A program made the translations under genes and the position numbers. Shown here piece by piece: positions 42,593 through 52,800 of a stretch of 64,000 nt of DNA (positions are counted from its first letter, which is position 1; each line of letters begins with the position of its first letter). The stretch is from Actinomycetota bacterium. Lineage in GTDB: Bacteria; Actinomycetota; Actinomycetes; S36-B12. The notes beneath the pieces were generated by a model. The model saw only the letters and a program-made list of their open reading frames with translations. It searched no databases and was not told the origin of the DNA. The stretch covers positions 1-64,000 of the forward strand of contig JADKGE010000003.1 of NCBI GenBank assembly GCA_016717115.1, written 5' to 3'.

Positions 42593-42632
42593 CTCGGGAT
42601 GGGTGGCGGGCCCGGCCCCCACCCATCCCGAG
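42593..42632 (+). terminator. Strong hairpin inside the operon (attenuator or partial terminator)
   Basis: CTCGGGATGGGTGG and CCACCCATCCCGAG form a perfect 14-bp stem with a GC-rich loop, followed by GTCTTTTC. It lies between the Sll0783-like gene and the nitrile hydratase beta gene, 36 bp before the latter's start. It should set unequal expression of the two halves of the operon. Confidence 0.75.
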
Positions 42633-42668
42633 GTCTTTTCCCGACCGCGGCAGCCATGGGAGGCAAGC

Positions 42669-43352
42669 ATGACGACAATCCAACCCGCGAGCGGCATCGC
42701 CGACATGGGGGGCACGGACGGTTGGGGCACAGCGCCGACCATCGACCCGAACGAGAAGGTGTTCAAGGAGCCTTGGGAAGGACGGGCGTTCGCCCTGTCC
42801 CTGCTCTCCATGCGGCTCTCGGGCACCAACCTCGACGCCTTCCGTCACTCGATGAACCGCCTCGATCGCGAGCACTACATCGATGACGGCTACTACGGCC
42901 GCTGGCTGTACGGCGCCGAGAACCTGCTCATGGACAGCGACATCATCGCGCCGGGCACGGTCGAGGCGCGGGCGGTCAACCTGTCGGGTGGCCATGCGGA
43001 TGAGCCGCCGGCTCCGGAGCCGCACAAGCCTGACTACGCCCCGACCGCGGCCGGGTCGCTTCGGCAGATCGATGCCGAGCCGACGTTCGCCGTGGGCCAG
43101 CGGGTGCGGGCCAAGGTCCAGCAGGCACCGGGCCACACCCGGCTGCAGCACTACATCCAGGGGCACGTCGGAACGGTCGCGATCATCGAGCCGCCGCAGG
43201 TGCTCCCCGACACGCACGCGCACTTCATCGCGGAGAACGCGCAGTGGGTCTACACGGTCGCCTTCGACTCGCACGAGCTCTTCGGCCCTGACGCCGAGCG
43301 CTTCACTCTGAACACCGACTGCTACGAGGACTACCTTGAGGATGCGTCATGA
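42669..43352 (+). CDS. nthB: Nitrile hydratase beta subunit
   Basis: 227 residues covering both beta domains: the N-terminal helical part (IADMGGTDGWGTAPTIDPNE, VFKEPWEGRAFALSLLSMRL, REHYIDDGYYGRWLYGAENL) and the C-terminal SH3-like barrel (FAVGQRVRAKVQQAPGHTRL, HYIQGHVGTVAIIEPPQVLP, QWVYTVAFDSHELFGPDAE). Pairs with the alpha subunit to form the active site. Start 42669 behind GGGAGG. Gene order beta-alpha-accessory is that of cobalt-type enzymes. Organic nitriles are the usual substrates; thiocyanate hydrolase is a close relative. Confidence 0.9.
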   Translation: MTTIQPASGIADMGGTDGWGTAPTIDPNEKVFKEPWEGRAFALSLLSMRLSGTNLDAFRHSMNRLDREHYIDDGYYGRWLYGAENLLMDSDIIAPGTVEARAVNLSGGHADEPPAPEPHKPDYAPTAAGSLRQIDAEPTFAVGQRVRAKVQQAPGHTRLQHYIQGHVGTVAIIEPPQVLPDTHAHFIAENAQWVYTVAFDSHELFGPDAERFTLNTDCYEDYLEDAS

Positions 43353-43944
43353 CGTCTGAACTGACAGTGAACGACCACGTTCCGATCCAGCTGCGCACCG
43401 AGGCGCTCGAGGACCTCCTGGTCGAGCGCGGACTCATCGATCGCGCCGTCATGGACAACTTCATCAAGACGTACGAGCAGGACGTCGGCCCGCTGAACGG
43501 GGCCAAGGTCGTCGCCAAGGCGTGGACCGATCCCGAGTACAGGGAGCGGTTGCTGGACAACGGCACGACCGCCGTGGCCGAACTCGGATTCAAGGGTCCG
43601 CAGGGCGAGCACATCGTCGTCGTCCAGAACTCCGCGGACGTTCACAACGTGGTGGTCTGCACGCTCTGCTCCTGCTACCCCTGGCCACTTCTCGGCCTGC
43701 CGCCCGCTTGGTACAAGGACCCCGCCTACCGCTCGCGAGTGGTCAAAGAGCCTCGTCAGGTGCTGTCCGAGATGGGTCTCGACGTCCCGGAGTCGAAGGA
43801 GATCAAGGTCTGGGACAGCAGCTCAGAGGTGCGCTTCTTCGTCCTTCCGGAGCGACCGGCCGGTACCGACGGACTGAGCGAGGAGGAGCTGGTCCCGCTC
43901 ATCACGCGCGATGCGATGGTCGGCGTGGCCGTGGTGGGTTCCCC

Positions 43945-43948
<4 letters not shown>
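43349..43948 (+). CDS. nthA: Nitrile hydratase alpha subunit, cobalt type
   Basis: 199 residues. The metal-binding claw is VCTLCSCY with Cys104, Cys107 and Cys109; Thr between the first two cysteines marks the cobalt type (iron enzymes have Ser). LGLPPAWYKDPAYRSRVVKE and the C-terminal PLITRDAMVGVAVVG are canonical. Two of the cysteines are normally oxidised to sulfinic and sulfenic acids. Hydrates a C-N triple bond to an amide. The same claw occurs in thiocyanate hydrolase, so the substrate is not fixed by the motif. Confidence 0.92.
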
Positions 43949-44331
<383 letters not shown>

Positions 44332-44360
44332 CGGCCGGTCCGCCCTGAACGGCATAGGAC

Positions 44361-45290
44361 CTAGCGGGCCAAAGCCGAGCCCTGACGCGGGGCCTCGGCC
44401 ACCGGGCCGAGTTTGGTGAGCAGGCGCAGGGCCAGTCGCACCTCGTCGAGGGTGGAGCCCCAGGGCACGACCGCTTCGTTTCCATGCTGCTCGACGCCAC
44501 GCTCCAGCAGGCAGCACTTGGTGAGGACCAGCGTGCCCTCGTCGATCTGCGCGGAGCGACGATGCGGGCACAGGTCGACCTGCTGAGGGTCGGTGCCGTA
44601 GAAGTTGCGGTGGAACTGCATCGATCGCTCGCAGCCGATCAGCAGCCAGTCGGCGCTCTCGGCCGGGCGGGTGTCGAGGAACTCCACGGGCGCCGGCAGG
44701 TCGACGCCGGAGCCTCGGCAGGGCAGCAGGTACTGCGGTGCCGGGTTGTCGGCAGCGATGACGCGGATGTCGACCGCGTCCAGCACCAGTTCGATGGGCG
44801 GCAGCTCGTCGTCGAACGCCACCGCCTGGCGAGCCATCTCCAGGAGCTTCGCCGGCTCGGGGGGCACGACCTCGGTGACGACGATGCGCACCGGGGTCGG
44901 TCGCCAGATGACATTGATGTGCTCGTAGCGACCCTTGACCGCGATGGCATCTGCATCGGTCCGACCGAAGAGGGCAGCCGCGGCCGCCATGGCCGTGGCG
45001 TTGCCGACATCGGTGCGCGGCTCGTCGATCCACACCGTCCGGTCCGGACCCGCGAGCACTCGAGCCTCGATGATCGGTGACATAAGGGGTTCGTACGATT
45101 CCTTGCGAATCTCGACGAGGGCATGCTCGTCGCCGTTGCGCAGCAGCAGCCATTCGGTGCGACGGTACGAATCGCGACCGACGAGGTAGTCGAGGATCGC
45201 GGACTCGTCGCTGAGCGGTACGTCGACGTCCTGTACCGAGAGGCCGCGATACGGCCGGGTCAGCGCATTCGGCTCGGGCAGGGGAATCAC
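44361..45290 (-). CDS. Unrecognised protein at the edge of the nitrile hydratase cluster
   Basis: 309 residues from GTG 45290. Mixed alpha/beta, no signal peptide or membrane segment. Two cysteine/histidine-rich stretches stand out: LLIGCERSMQFHRNFYG and VDLCPHRRSAQIDEGTLVLT followed by KCCLLERGVEQHG, which could bind a metal. The N-terminal half (TEWLLLRNGDEHALVEIRKE) is unremarkable. I do not recognise the family. It faces the nitrile hydratase operon with 29 bp between stops and may act in its maturation, but nothing shows this. Confidence 0.7.
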   Translation of the reverse strand: MIPLPEPNALTRPYRGLSVQDVDVPLSDESAILDYLVGRDSYRRTEWLLLRNGDEHALVEIRKESYEPLMSPIIEARVLAGPDRTVWIDEPRTDVGNATAMAAAAALFGRTDADAIAVKGRYEHINVIWRPTPVRIVVTEVVPPEPAKLLEMARQAVAFDDELPPIELVLDAVDIRVIAADNPAPQYLLPCRGSGVDLPAPVEFLDTRPAESADWLLIGCERSMQFHRNFYGTDPQQVDLCPHRRSAQIDEGTLVLTKCCLLERGVEQHGNEAVVPWGSTLDEVRLALRLLTKLGPVAEAPRQGSALAR

Positions 45291-45699
45291 GGTCCCTAGC
45301 CTCTCACGGTGCGGGGTCGCCCGGCTCAGTCCAGAGTGGCGGCGTCAGCGTCGTCGCATCCCTTGGTGGGCCTACCCTCATCGGGTTGCTCGCCGAGCTT
45401 ACCGGCCCGGTGAGCTCTATGTTCCTGGTCGTTGCGCTTCTTGCTGCCTTTGGGTGCGTTGCAGCGACCAAGCCCATTCCCTCGACGACGACGTGCGGTC
45501 GCCAGGTCGCGCTGAGCTCGGAAGCATGCAGAGGTCGCAACTCTTTCGGCGGTCCTCAGGTCGTCTTCCCGGTCCAAGGAGAGGTCGGTGCCCCGGGTCG
45601 TGAAGTGTCCGAGTCCGATTGGCCGGATGAAGTTCGACATGGCTCAGTGCTGGCGTCGAAGGGTGGTTATCGGCGTACAGGCTGGAACAATTCCTGCGG

Positions 45700-45771
45700 C
45701 CGCCCTTTCCTTTCCGAGCGCATCGGTGCAGGGTCTCAGGGGCAACTGACCGCCCTTACGTCCGCCCTTTC
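45700..45771. repeat. CCGCCCTT arm-like motifs
   Basis: CCGCCCTTTC at 45700, CCGCCCTTAC at 45750 and CCGCCCTTTC at 45762. The last two are 12 bp apart, exactly as at 7693/7705 but in the other order. Possibly the arm of an element related to the one left of the tRNA-Lys half. Confidence 0.4.
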
Positions 45772-45806
45772 TCGCCGATGCTCGCGGTGTCTTGAGGAGT
45801 CTGGCA

Positions 45807-45947
45807 GCGCCGACATTCGTTGGTATTGCTGGACTTCCCGGCAACAAGTTCACCGGGCAGATCGCCCCGGCGATCATGCGGCAGGTCGACAACGGCACCA
45901 TCCGCGTCCTGGACATCACCTTCATCATGAGGAACGCCGACGGTGGC
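45807..45947 (+). pseudogene. DUF6325 fragment
   Basis: About 47 residues (APTFVGIAGLPGNKFTGQIA, PAIMRQVDNGTIRVLDITFI, MRNADGG) are the N-terminal third of a DUF6325 protein. It is cut off where the oppositely oriented IS110 fragment begins. Compare the intact gene at 22184. Confidence 0.65.
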
Positions 45948-46060
45948 AGACGCCGTCTTGCCAGCACTCTCCCGTTCTCGTCGACGATCTCGACGTCGTG
46001 ATGGGCCTCAGCCCAGTCGTCCCCGACGAACAGCACCCGCTTCTCCTCCCGGTCGTTCAC
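45944..46060 (-). pseudogene. IS110-family transposase N-terminal fragment
   Basis: 39 residues (VLFVGDDWAEAHHDVEIVDE, NGRVLARRRLP) are the beginning of the RuvC-like domain of IS110-type transposases, including the first catalytic Asp. It ends at the DUF6325 fragment, so the insertion sequence was truncated after it landed in that gene. Confidence 0.65.
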
Positions 46061-46357
46061 GGTGAGCCCGCGAGGAACCTCGCTGCTACCTAATGGACCA
46101 GTGCTCAGGGCACGTCATCCCACCAGCGCTACCAGTTCCTCGCCCACCGGCCGGGGCACGTTCTACGCATAGGAGTCCAAAAACTCCAGGTTCGGGCAGT
46201 GCTCACCGGACGGCGGCTCGGACACCAGTCTGGTCCGAAGACAAGACCCGTGCGGTCCCATTAGGTTCAGAGCTCGAAGTGGCCACGACGAGGACGCTCG
46301 ATAGGCCCGGGTATCAAGCGACTGATTCCAACCCCCTGGGCACTCGAGGCGCTGGGG

Positions 46358-47686
46358 TCAGCACGGCTTCTCTGCGCCGGGGCGCGCGTAGAACCACCAG
46401 GAGATGACGCCGGCGATGAGTGCGAACACGACTCCCATTCCGAAGAACAGTGCCGGGGAGACATATGCGAGCATCACGCCGAAGATGAAGGGGCCGTAGG
46501 CGGCGATCGCTGAGGTCCAGCCGATCACTCCGCCTGCCTGTCGGCGTTCGAAGATCATGGGCATCTGCTTGAAGGTGCTGGCGTTGCCGACTCCGGCGAA
46601 GAAGAAGATGGCCAGCATCCCGTAGAGGAACTGCGGGAACTGGTCGGCAGAAGTGGGGGACAGCTGGAAGCACGTGTAGAGGGATGCAAGGGAGATGCCC
46701 ACCGTCGCCACCACGGTCATTCGGCCGCCGCCGACGCGGTCGGCGATCGGCCCGGAGATGATGCGTGCTGCCGATCCGATGAGGGCGCCGAGGAAGGCGT
46801 ACTTGACGGGGTCGATGCCCGCGTCGCCGAACGCCTTCGTGCCGTAGAGGTTGTTGATGAGGAGGGCGAAACCGGCGGCGAGGCCGGAGAACGTACCGAA
46901 GGTGATGACGTAGAGGTACGTCATGATCCAGGTGTGCTTGTTCTGGAAGATGTCGAGTTGGTCCTTGAAACCTCGAGCCTGGACAGGAACGCTGCGGAGC
47001 AGGAACCAGGCGAGGATGACGGCCACGATCACGAAGGGGACCCAGAGGTAGCCGGCGTTCTGGTACCAGACCTCCTTGGTGGCGCCGGTGTCCTTGTTCG
47101 TCATCATCTGTGATCCGCCGATGATGGCGATGCCGATGATCCACGGGGTTACGAACTGCACGAGGCTGACGCCGAAGTTGCCGATGCCGGCCTGGAGGCC
47201 CAGAGCGGTGCCCTGCTTGGAGCGAGGGAAGAAGTAGGAGGTGCTCGGCATGAAGCCGGAGAACGCACCGCCGCCGATCCCGGCAAGGATGCCGAGCAGC
47301 ATCAGGACGGCATATGGGGTGTCGGGGTTCTGCACGGCCAGGGCCCAGCCGATCAGCGGTATCAGGAAGAGGGCCGTCGTGAGGGTGACGAGCTTGCGGG
47401 TGCCCATGATGGGTGGCAGGAATGTCCAGATCAGGCGCAGTGTTCCGCCGGCCAGACCTGGCATCGCGATGAGCCAGTAGAGCTGGCCTTGGCTGAGGTC
47501 GAAGCCGATGCTGTTGAGCTTCGGAGCGATCGCCGAGGCGAGAAACCAGGTGATGAAGCCGAGGGTGAGCGCGTAGGTGGTGACCCACAGGGTCTTCCAA
47601 GCGCGACCCGAGTCCCAGTCGGCAGCTTCCGGATCCCAGACGGGGAGCCAGTCCGATCCCTTGCGCTGCGTCGTAGGCGTGCTCAT
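46358..47686 (-). CDS. narK: Nitrate/nitrite transporter, NarK2-like
   Basis: 442 residues, 12 membrane segments, MFS nitrate/nitrite porter. WKTLWVTTYALTLGFITWFL opens the first helix; GIGGGAFSGFMPSTSYFFPR carries a nitrate-signature-like motif, and FFAGVGNASTFKQMPMIFER the second. NarK2-type members are nitrate/nitrite antiporters. Its start overlaps the stop of the NarK1-like gene by four bases. The pair is divergent from the regulator and narGHJI operon. Confidence 0.88.
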   Translation of the reverse strand: MSTPTTQRKGSDWLPVWDPEAADWDSGRAWKTLWVTTYALTLGFITWFLASAIAPKLNSIGFDLSQGQLYWLIAMPGLAGGTLRLIWTFLPPIMGTRKLVTLTTALFLIPLIGWALAVQNPDTPYAVLMLLGILAGIGGGAFSGFMPSTSYFFPRSKQGTALGLQAGIGNFGVSLVQFVTPWIIGIAIIGGSQMMTNKDTGATKEVWYQNAGYLWVPFVIVAVILAWFLLRSVPVQARGFKDQLDIFQNKHTWIMTYLYVITFGTFSGLAAGFALLINNLYGTKAFGDAGIDPVKYAFLGALIGSAARIISGPIADRVGGGRMTVVATVGISLASLYTCFQLSPTSADQFPQFLYGMLAIFFFAGVGNASTFKQMPMIFERRQAGGVIGWTSAIAAYGPFIFGVMLAYVSPALFFGMGVVFALIAGVISWWFYARPGAEKPC

Positions 47687-49059
47687 GAGCGGGCTCCTGT
47701 CTTGTCGAACTCGGACTCGTCGAGGAAGGGAGCTTCGTCAGCGAGGGGGGTGTGGTGGTCGTGCTCGAACTTGTTGGACAGCTCCGGGCTCGCCTTGTGG
47801 AGGAGGGAGACGACGGTGACATGCATCCAGACCATGGCGATCAGCGTCACCATGAAGATCACGAAGAACGTGGACTGCGGGAGCATCGTGAACGACGTCG
47901 TGTAGGCGAACAGAAGCGGCAGGAAGAATCCGCCGAGCGCACCGAGGGAACCGACGAGGCCGCCGACGGCGCCCACGTCGTTCGGGAAGTACTCGGGGAT
48001 GTGCTTGTAGACCGCGGCCTTGCCGATGCCCATCGCGCAGCCCATGAGGAAGACCAGCAGCGTGAAGAGGATGGTGCCGACCTGCCAGGGGAGGATCTCG
48101 CTGGTGGTGCCGTTCGGATTCGCCAGGACGATGTGGCCGTAGGGCATCATCAGGATTCCCGACGCGATGAGCATGATCGTGAAGCAGATGTACATGACCT
48201 TGCGTGCGCCGATGCGATCGGACATCCAGCCACCGACCGGGCGCAGCAGTGACGCGGGGAAGATGAAGATGGCGGTGAGCAGGGCGGCTTGCGAGAGTGG
48301 CATGCCGTAGACGTCGACGTAGTACTTCGGTAGCCAGGCGGCTAGGGCGACGTAGGCGCCGAAGACGACGACGTAGTAGAGGCTGAAGCGCCAGACGCGG
48401 GCCTGCTTCAGTGGCGTCAGCATCGATTTCATCGAGCGGCCGCTGCCGGGTTTGATCTCACGGTGCGGGGTGAACGCCCACATTCCGATGGCCATCGCGA
48501 TGAGCAGGACCATGTACAGGAAGGGGACGAACCGCCAGCCGCCTGGCACCAGGCCACCGAGATATCCCGCAGCCGGGACGGCGACGATGAGGGCGGGGCC
48601 GATGAACTTGGTGACCGACGCGCCCACGTTGCCGGCGCCGAAGACACCGAGTGCGAAGCCCTGCCGGTTCTGCGGCCACCAGGCGCTGACCCAGGCGATG
48701 CCCACGCTGAACGAGTTTCCGGCGAAGCCGACAAGGAACGCGTAGAACAGCAGCGTTGCAAAGGAGGTCGCGGTCGAGACGAGGTATGCCGGCACGGCGG
48801 TGATGGCCAGCATGGTCACGAAGACCCGCTTCCCGCCGAACCGGTCTGCGGCGATGCCGGCGGGCAGCCGCCAGATCGCGCCGTTCAGGACGGCGACCGC
48901 GGTGAGCCAGGCCAGCTGCACGTCCGACAGGCCGAACTCCTCGCGGATCGGGATGCCCAGGACGCCGAACATGAGCCAGACGGCGAACATCAGCGTGAAG
49001 CCGAGGGTGGACCAGACGAGGACCGGCACGCGGCCCTTCTCAAGGGTGTCAGTCGTCAC
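47683..49059 (-). CDS. narK: Nitrate transporter, NarK1-like
   Basis: 458 residues, 12 membrane segments. VWLMFGVLGIPIREEFGLSD, GNSFSVGIAWVSAWWPQNRQ and MGIGKAAVYKHIPEYFPNDV, the last two being nitrate signatures of the NarK1 group (nitrate-proton symport). Together with the NarK2-like neighbour it reproduces as two proteins the fused NarK1-NarK2 of Paracoccus. Expression probably controlled by the nested dyad at 49066-49106. Confidence 0.88.
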   Translation of the reverse strand: MTTDTLEKGRVPVLVWSTLGFTLMFAVWLMFGVLGIPIREEFGLSDVQLAWLTAVAVLNGAIWRLPAGIAADRFGGKRVFVTMLAITAVPAYLVSTATSFATLLFYAFLVGFAGNSFSVGIAWVSAWWPQNRQGFALGVFGAGNVGASVTKFIGPALIVAVPAAGYLGGLVPGGWRFVPFLYMVLLIAMAIGMWAFTPHREIKPGSGRSMKSMLTPLKQARVWRFSLYYVVVFGAYVALAAWLPKYYVDVYGMPLSQAALLTAIFIFPASLLRPVGGWMSDRIGARKVMYICFTIMLIASGILMMPYGHIVLANPNGTTSEILPWQVGTILFTLLVFLMGCAMGIGKAAVYKHIPEYFPNDVGAVGGLVGSLGALGGFFLPLLFAYTTSFTMLPQSTFFVIFMVTLIAMVWMHVTVVSLLHKASPELSNKFEHDHHTPLADEAPFLDESEFDKTGARS

Positions 49060-49065
49060 GGGACA

Positions 49066-49106
49066 TGATTAAACCACAAACAATGTTTAAACACCGTGTT
49101 TAATCA
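49066..49106. promoter_or_regulatory. Nested dyad between narK and the nar regulator
   Basis: TGATTAAAC (49066) and GTTTAATCA (49098) form an inverted repeat flanking the palindrome TGTTTAAACA (49084). TAGAAAAT at 49127 may be the -10 of the regulator gene. The A+T-rich nested symmetry in GC-rich DNA marks an operator, most likely for the regulator encoded next to it. Confidence 0.6.
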
Positions 49107-49137
49107 AATAGCCACGAATGTGTGGTAGAAAATACCT

Positions 49138-49827
49138 GTGACCGACAGCGTGACGACCCAGGAGAGCCGGGCCAGGATCCTGCTGGCCGTCGAGAACGCC
49201 GCCGACCCGATGACGGTCGAGGACATCGCCGACCGCACGGGTCTGCACGCGAACACCGTCCGCGCGCACCTCGATGTGCTCATGGCCGCCGGCTCCATCA
49301 GCCGCACCGCGGCCGACGCGCACGGCCGCGGCCGCCCTCGCTGGCTGTACCGGGCGGCGTCGCCAGTCAGCTCCCCGTTCCAGGTGCTGGCCGAGGCCTT
49401 GAGCATGCAGCTGACGCAGGTGGCCGATCCCGCCCTCGCGGGACGGGCGGCCGACCAATGGGCGCAGGCCCTGCCGGACCTGCCGAGGGCGGCAACGCCG
49501 GACGAGGCCGTCGCCGAGGCGACCGATGCCCTGAACGGACTCGGCTTCACCGCCGTGGCGAATCCCCGAGGCGACGCGATCACGCTCACCGACTGCCCCT
49601 ACGCCGAGCTGGTCGACGCCAACCCCATCATCTGCGACATCCACGCCGCACTGGTGGCGCGACTGCTCACCCAGACCGGCCAGCCCGTCACCGTCGAGTC
49701 GGTCGTGGTGTGGACCCGACCGGGCATGTGCGCGGCGCACCTGCGCCGACCCGATCTCGTGCCCGCCCGCATCATCACCGCCGACGACCGAGGGACGTTC
49801 ACCTCCAACGAAAGAAGCACGTCGTGA
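49138..49827 (+). CDS. Winged-helix regulator with C-terminal cysteines, probable nar regulator
   Basis: 229 residues. N-terminal HTH (TVEDIADRTGLHANTVRAHL, DVLMAAGSISRTAADAHGRG). The C-terminal domain has TDCPYAELVDANPIICDIHA and RPGMCAAHL, three cysteines spaced like those of SufR-type regulators that carry an Fe-S cluster. It overlaps narG by four bases, so it is the first gene of the nar operon and could report oxygen, NO or iron-sulfur status. Cluster binding is inferred from the pattern. Confidence 0.75.
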   Translation: MTDSVTTQESRARILLAVENAADPMTVEDIADRTGLHANTVRAHLDVLMAAGSISRTAADAHGRGRPRWLYRAASPVSSPFQVLAEALSMQLTQVADPALAGRAADQWAQALPDLPRAATPDEAVAEATDALNGLGFTAVANPRGDAITLTDCPYAELVDANPIICDIHAALVARLLTQTGQPVTVESVVVWTRPGMCAAHLRRPDLVPARIITADDRGTFTSNERSTS

Positions 49828-52800
49828 CCACATCCGACATCGCCAGCGATGCCACATCCGAGTTCCTCGTCCGGGCGGGCCGCTTCTTCACGCCCGGCCG
49901 GGTGTCCGCCGACATGCGCACCGTCACGAAGACCGGCGGGCGCGAGGGTGACGTGTTCTACCGCGATCGCTGGAGTCACGACAAGGTCGTGCGGAGCACG
50001 CATGGCGTGAACTGCACGGGTTCATGCTCGTGGAAGGTGTACGTCAAGGACGGCATCATCACGTGGGAGACGCAGCAGACCGACTACCCCAGCGTCGGGC
50101 CCGACAGTCCGGAGTACGAGCCGCGCGGATGCCCGCGCGGGGCGGCCTTCTCCTGGTACACCTATTCCCCGACCCGGGTGCGCTACCCGTACGTCCGCGG
50201 GGTGCTCCTGGAGGCGTACCGCAAGGCCCGCGCGCTGCACGATGACCCCGTCGATGCCTGGGCAGCCATCGTCGGTGACCCCGAGACCCGGCGCCGCTAC
50301 CAGCGGGCACGCGGTAAGGGCGGGCTCGTCCGGGCGTCGTGGGCAGAGGTCAACGAGATCATCGCCGCCGCGCACGTTCACACCATCAAGGCCCATGGCC
50401 CGGACCGTGTCTTCGGCTTCTCGCCCATCCCGGCCATGTCGATGGCCTCGCATGCAGCCGGCGCCCGATTCATCAGCCTGCTCGGCGGATCGATGCTGTC
50501 CTTCTACGACTGGTACGCCGACCTGCCGGTCGCATCACCGCAGGTCTTCGGCGACCAGACCGACGTGCCTGAGTCGGCCGACTGGTGGAACGCCGCCTAC
50601 CTGATCATGTGGGGCTCCAACGTCCCCGTCACTCGTACCCCCGACGCCCACTTCATGGCGGAGGCCCGCTACCGCGGCCAGAAGGTCGTCACGGTCTCGC
50701 CGGACTACGCCGACAACACCAAGTTCGCCGACGAGTGGATGGCGCCGCATCCCGGCACCGACGGCGCATTGGCGATGGCGATGGGGCACGTCATCCTCAC
50801 GGAGTTCTTCATCCAGCGCCAGGTCCCGCGCTTCATCGACTACGTCAAGAAGTACAGCGATCTGCCCTTCCTCGTGACCCTGAAGGAGAAGGACGGCGCC
50901 TGGGTCCCGGACAAGTTCGTCACGTCGGCCGACCTCGGCGACACCGCGGAAGGTGCAGCCTTCAAGACCGTGTTCGTCGACTCCGCCACCGGCCTGCCGC
51001 ACGTGCCCAACGGATCGCTCGGCTTCCGCTTCAACGAGTCCGGCATGGGCAAGTGGAACCTCGACCTCGAGAACGTCGACCCTGCCCTGTCGCTGCACGG
51101 CGCCAGCAGCACGGAGAACGTGGAGGTGCTCCTGCCGCGCTTCGACGTCGGCCAGGCGGACAACGAGGGCGGCGGCATCCATCATCGAGGGGTACCGGCC
51201 GCGAGACTCGCCACCACCGCCGGCGAGAGACTCGTCACGACGGTGTTCGACCTCCTGCTGGCGCAGTACGGAGTGGGACGCGACGGCCTGCCGGGCCAGT
51301 GGCCCACCGGCTACGACGACCCCGAGCCCTACACGCCCGCGTGGCAGGAGGAGATCACCGGCGTCCCGGCCGCCATGGCCGAGCGCATCGGCCGTGAGTT
51401 CGCGCAGAACGCCGAGGACTCCGGCGGCCGATCGATGATCCTCATGGGCGCCGGCACCAATCACTGGTTCCACTCCGACACGATCTACCGCACCTTCCTG
51501 GCCCTGACGACGCTCACCGGGACACAGGGGATCAACGGCGGCGGCTGGGCGCACTACGTCGGGCAGGAGAAGTGCCGTCCCGTGACCGGGTGGGCGCAGC
51601 TCGCGTTCGGCCTGGACTGGTCGCGGCCGCCGCGGCAGATGATCGGCACCGGATTCTGGTACGTCCAGACCGATCAGTGGCGTTACGACCGGCTCGGTGC
51701 TGACCTGCTCGCCACTCCGCTGGGCGAGGGCCGCTTCGTCGGGCAGTCGATGATCGACACGATCGCGCAGTCAGCCCGCTCTGGCTGGATGCCGTCCTAC
51801 CCGCAGTTCGACCGCAACCCGCTGGACATCGTCGACCAGGCGGAGGCCGCGGGCAGGGCGCCCGCCGAGTACGTGACCGAGCAGCTCACCAGTGGTGAGA
51901 TGAAGTTCGCGATCGAGGACCCCGACGCCGAGGAGAACTGGCCGCGTGTGCTCACGGTGTGGCGGGCCAACCTGCTGGGCTCGTCCAGCAAGGGCAACGA
52001 GTACTTCCTCAAGCACCTGCTCGGAACCGACAACTCGGTCCGCGCGACCGAGACACCCGAGAGTGAGCGGCCCAGAGACATCACCTGGCACGACGAGGCC
52101 CCGGAGGGCAAGCTCGACCTGCTGGTGAGCATCGACTTCCGGATGACGAGCACCGGCCTGTTCGGCGACATCCTGCTGCCGGCCGCGACCTGGTACGAGA
52201 AGCACGACCTCTCGTCGACCGACATGCACCCGTTCATCCACGCCTTCACCCCGGCCATCGACCCGCCGTGGGAGACCAAGAGCGACTACGACATCTTCCA
52301 GGCCCTCGGCCGCCGCGTCTCGGACCTGGCTCCCGGTCACCTCGATGTCCGCAAGGACCTTGTCGCGGTGCCGCTGCTGCACGACACGGCGGACGAGATG
52401 GCGGTGCCCGGCGGAGTCGTCCGCGACTGGAAGTCCGGCGAGGTCGAGCTCATCCCCGGCCTGACGGCACCGAAGTTCGTCGTCGTGGAGCGCGACTACA
52501 CGGCCATCGGCGCGAAGATGTCGGCTCTCGGCCCCCTGGCGGAGACCCTGGGCATGGTCACCAAGGGTGTGCCTTTCTCCCCGACGGAGGAGATCGCCCT
52601 GCTCGCCAGCAAGAACGGCGTCATCCCCGACGGTCCGGCTGCCGGGCGGCCTTCGCTGGTCACCGACGTTCATGCCTGTGAGACGATCCTGGCGCTGTCC
52701 GGCACGACGAACGGCCGCTTGGCAGTCCAGGGCTTCCGCGCCGTGGAGAAGCGGACCGGCCAGCGGCTGGCCTTCCTCGCTGAGGAGGAGGAGGGCAAGC

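Larger units (their letters stand above)
45291..46357. other. Mosaic of mobile-element scars between the metabolic cluster and the nar genes
   Basis: No intact gene. It contains CCGCCCTT motifs (45700, 45750, 45762), a DUF6325 fragment and an IS110 fragment on opposite strands. From 46061 to 46357 nothing is recognisable apart from a small GGAGT-ACTCC hairpin near 46168. This looks like the seam between two blocks of the island. Confidence 0.5.

Noticed and set aside
46093..46357. Possible gene between the IS110 scar and narK
   Set aside because: Only a Arg/Thr-rich frame without start signals or recognisable sequence.
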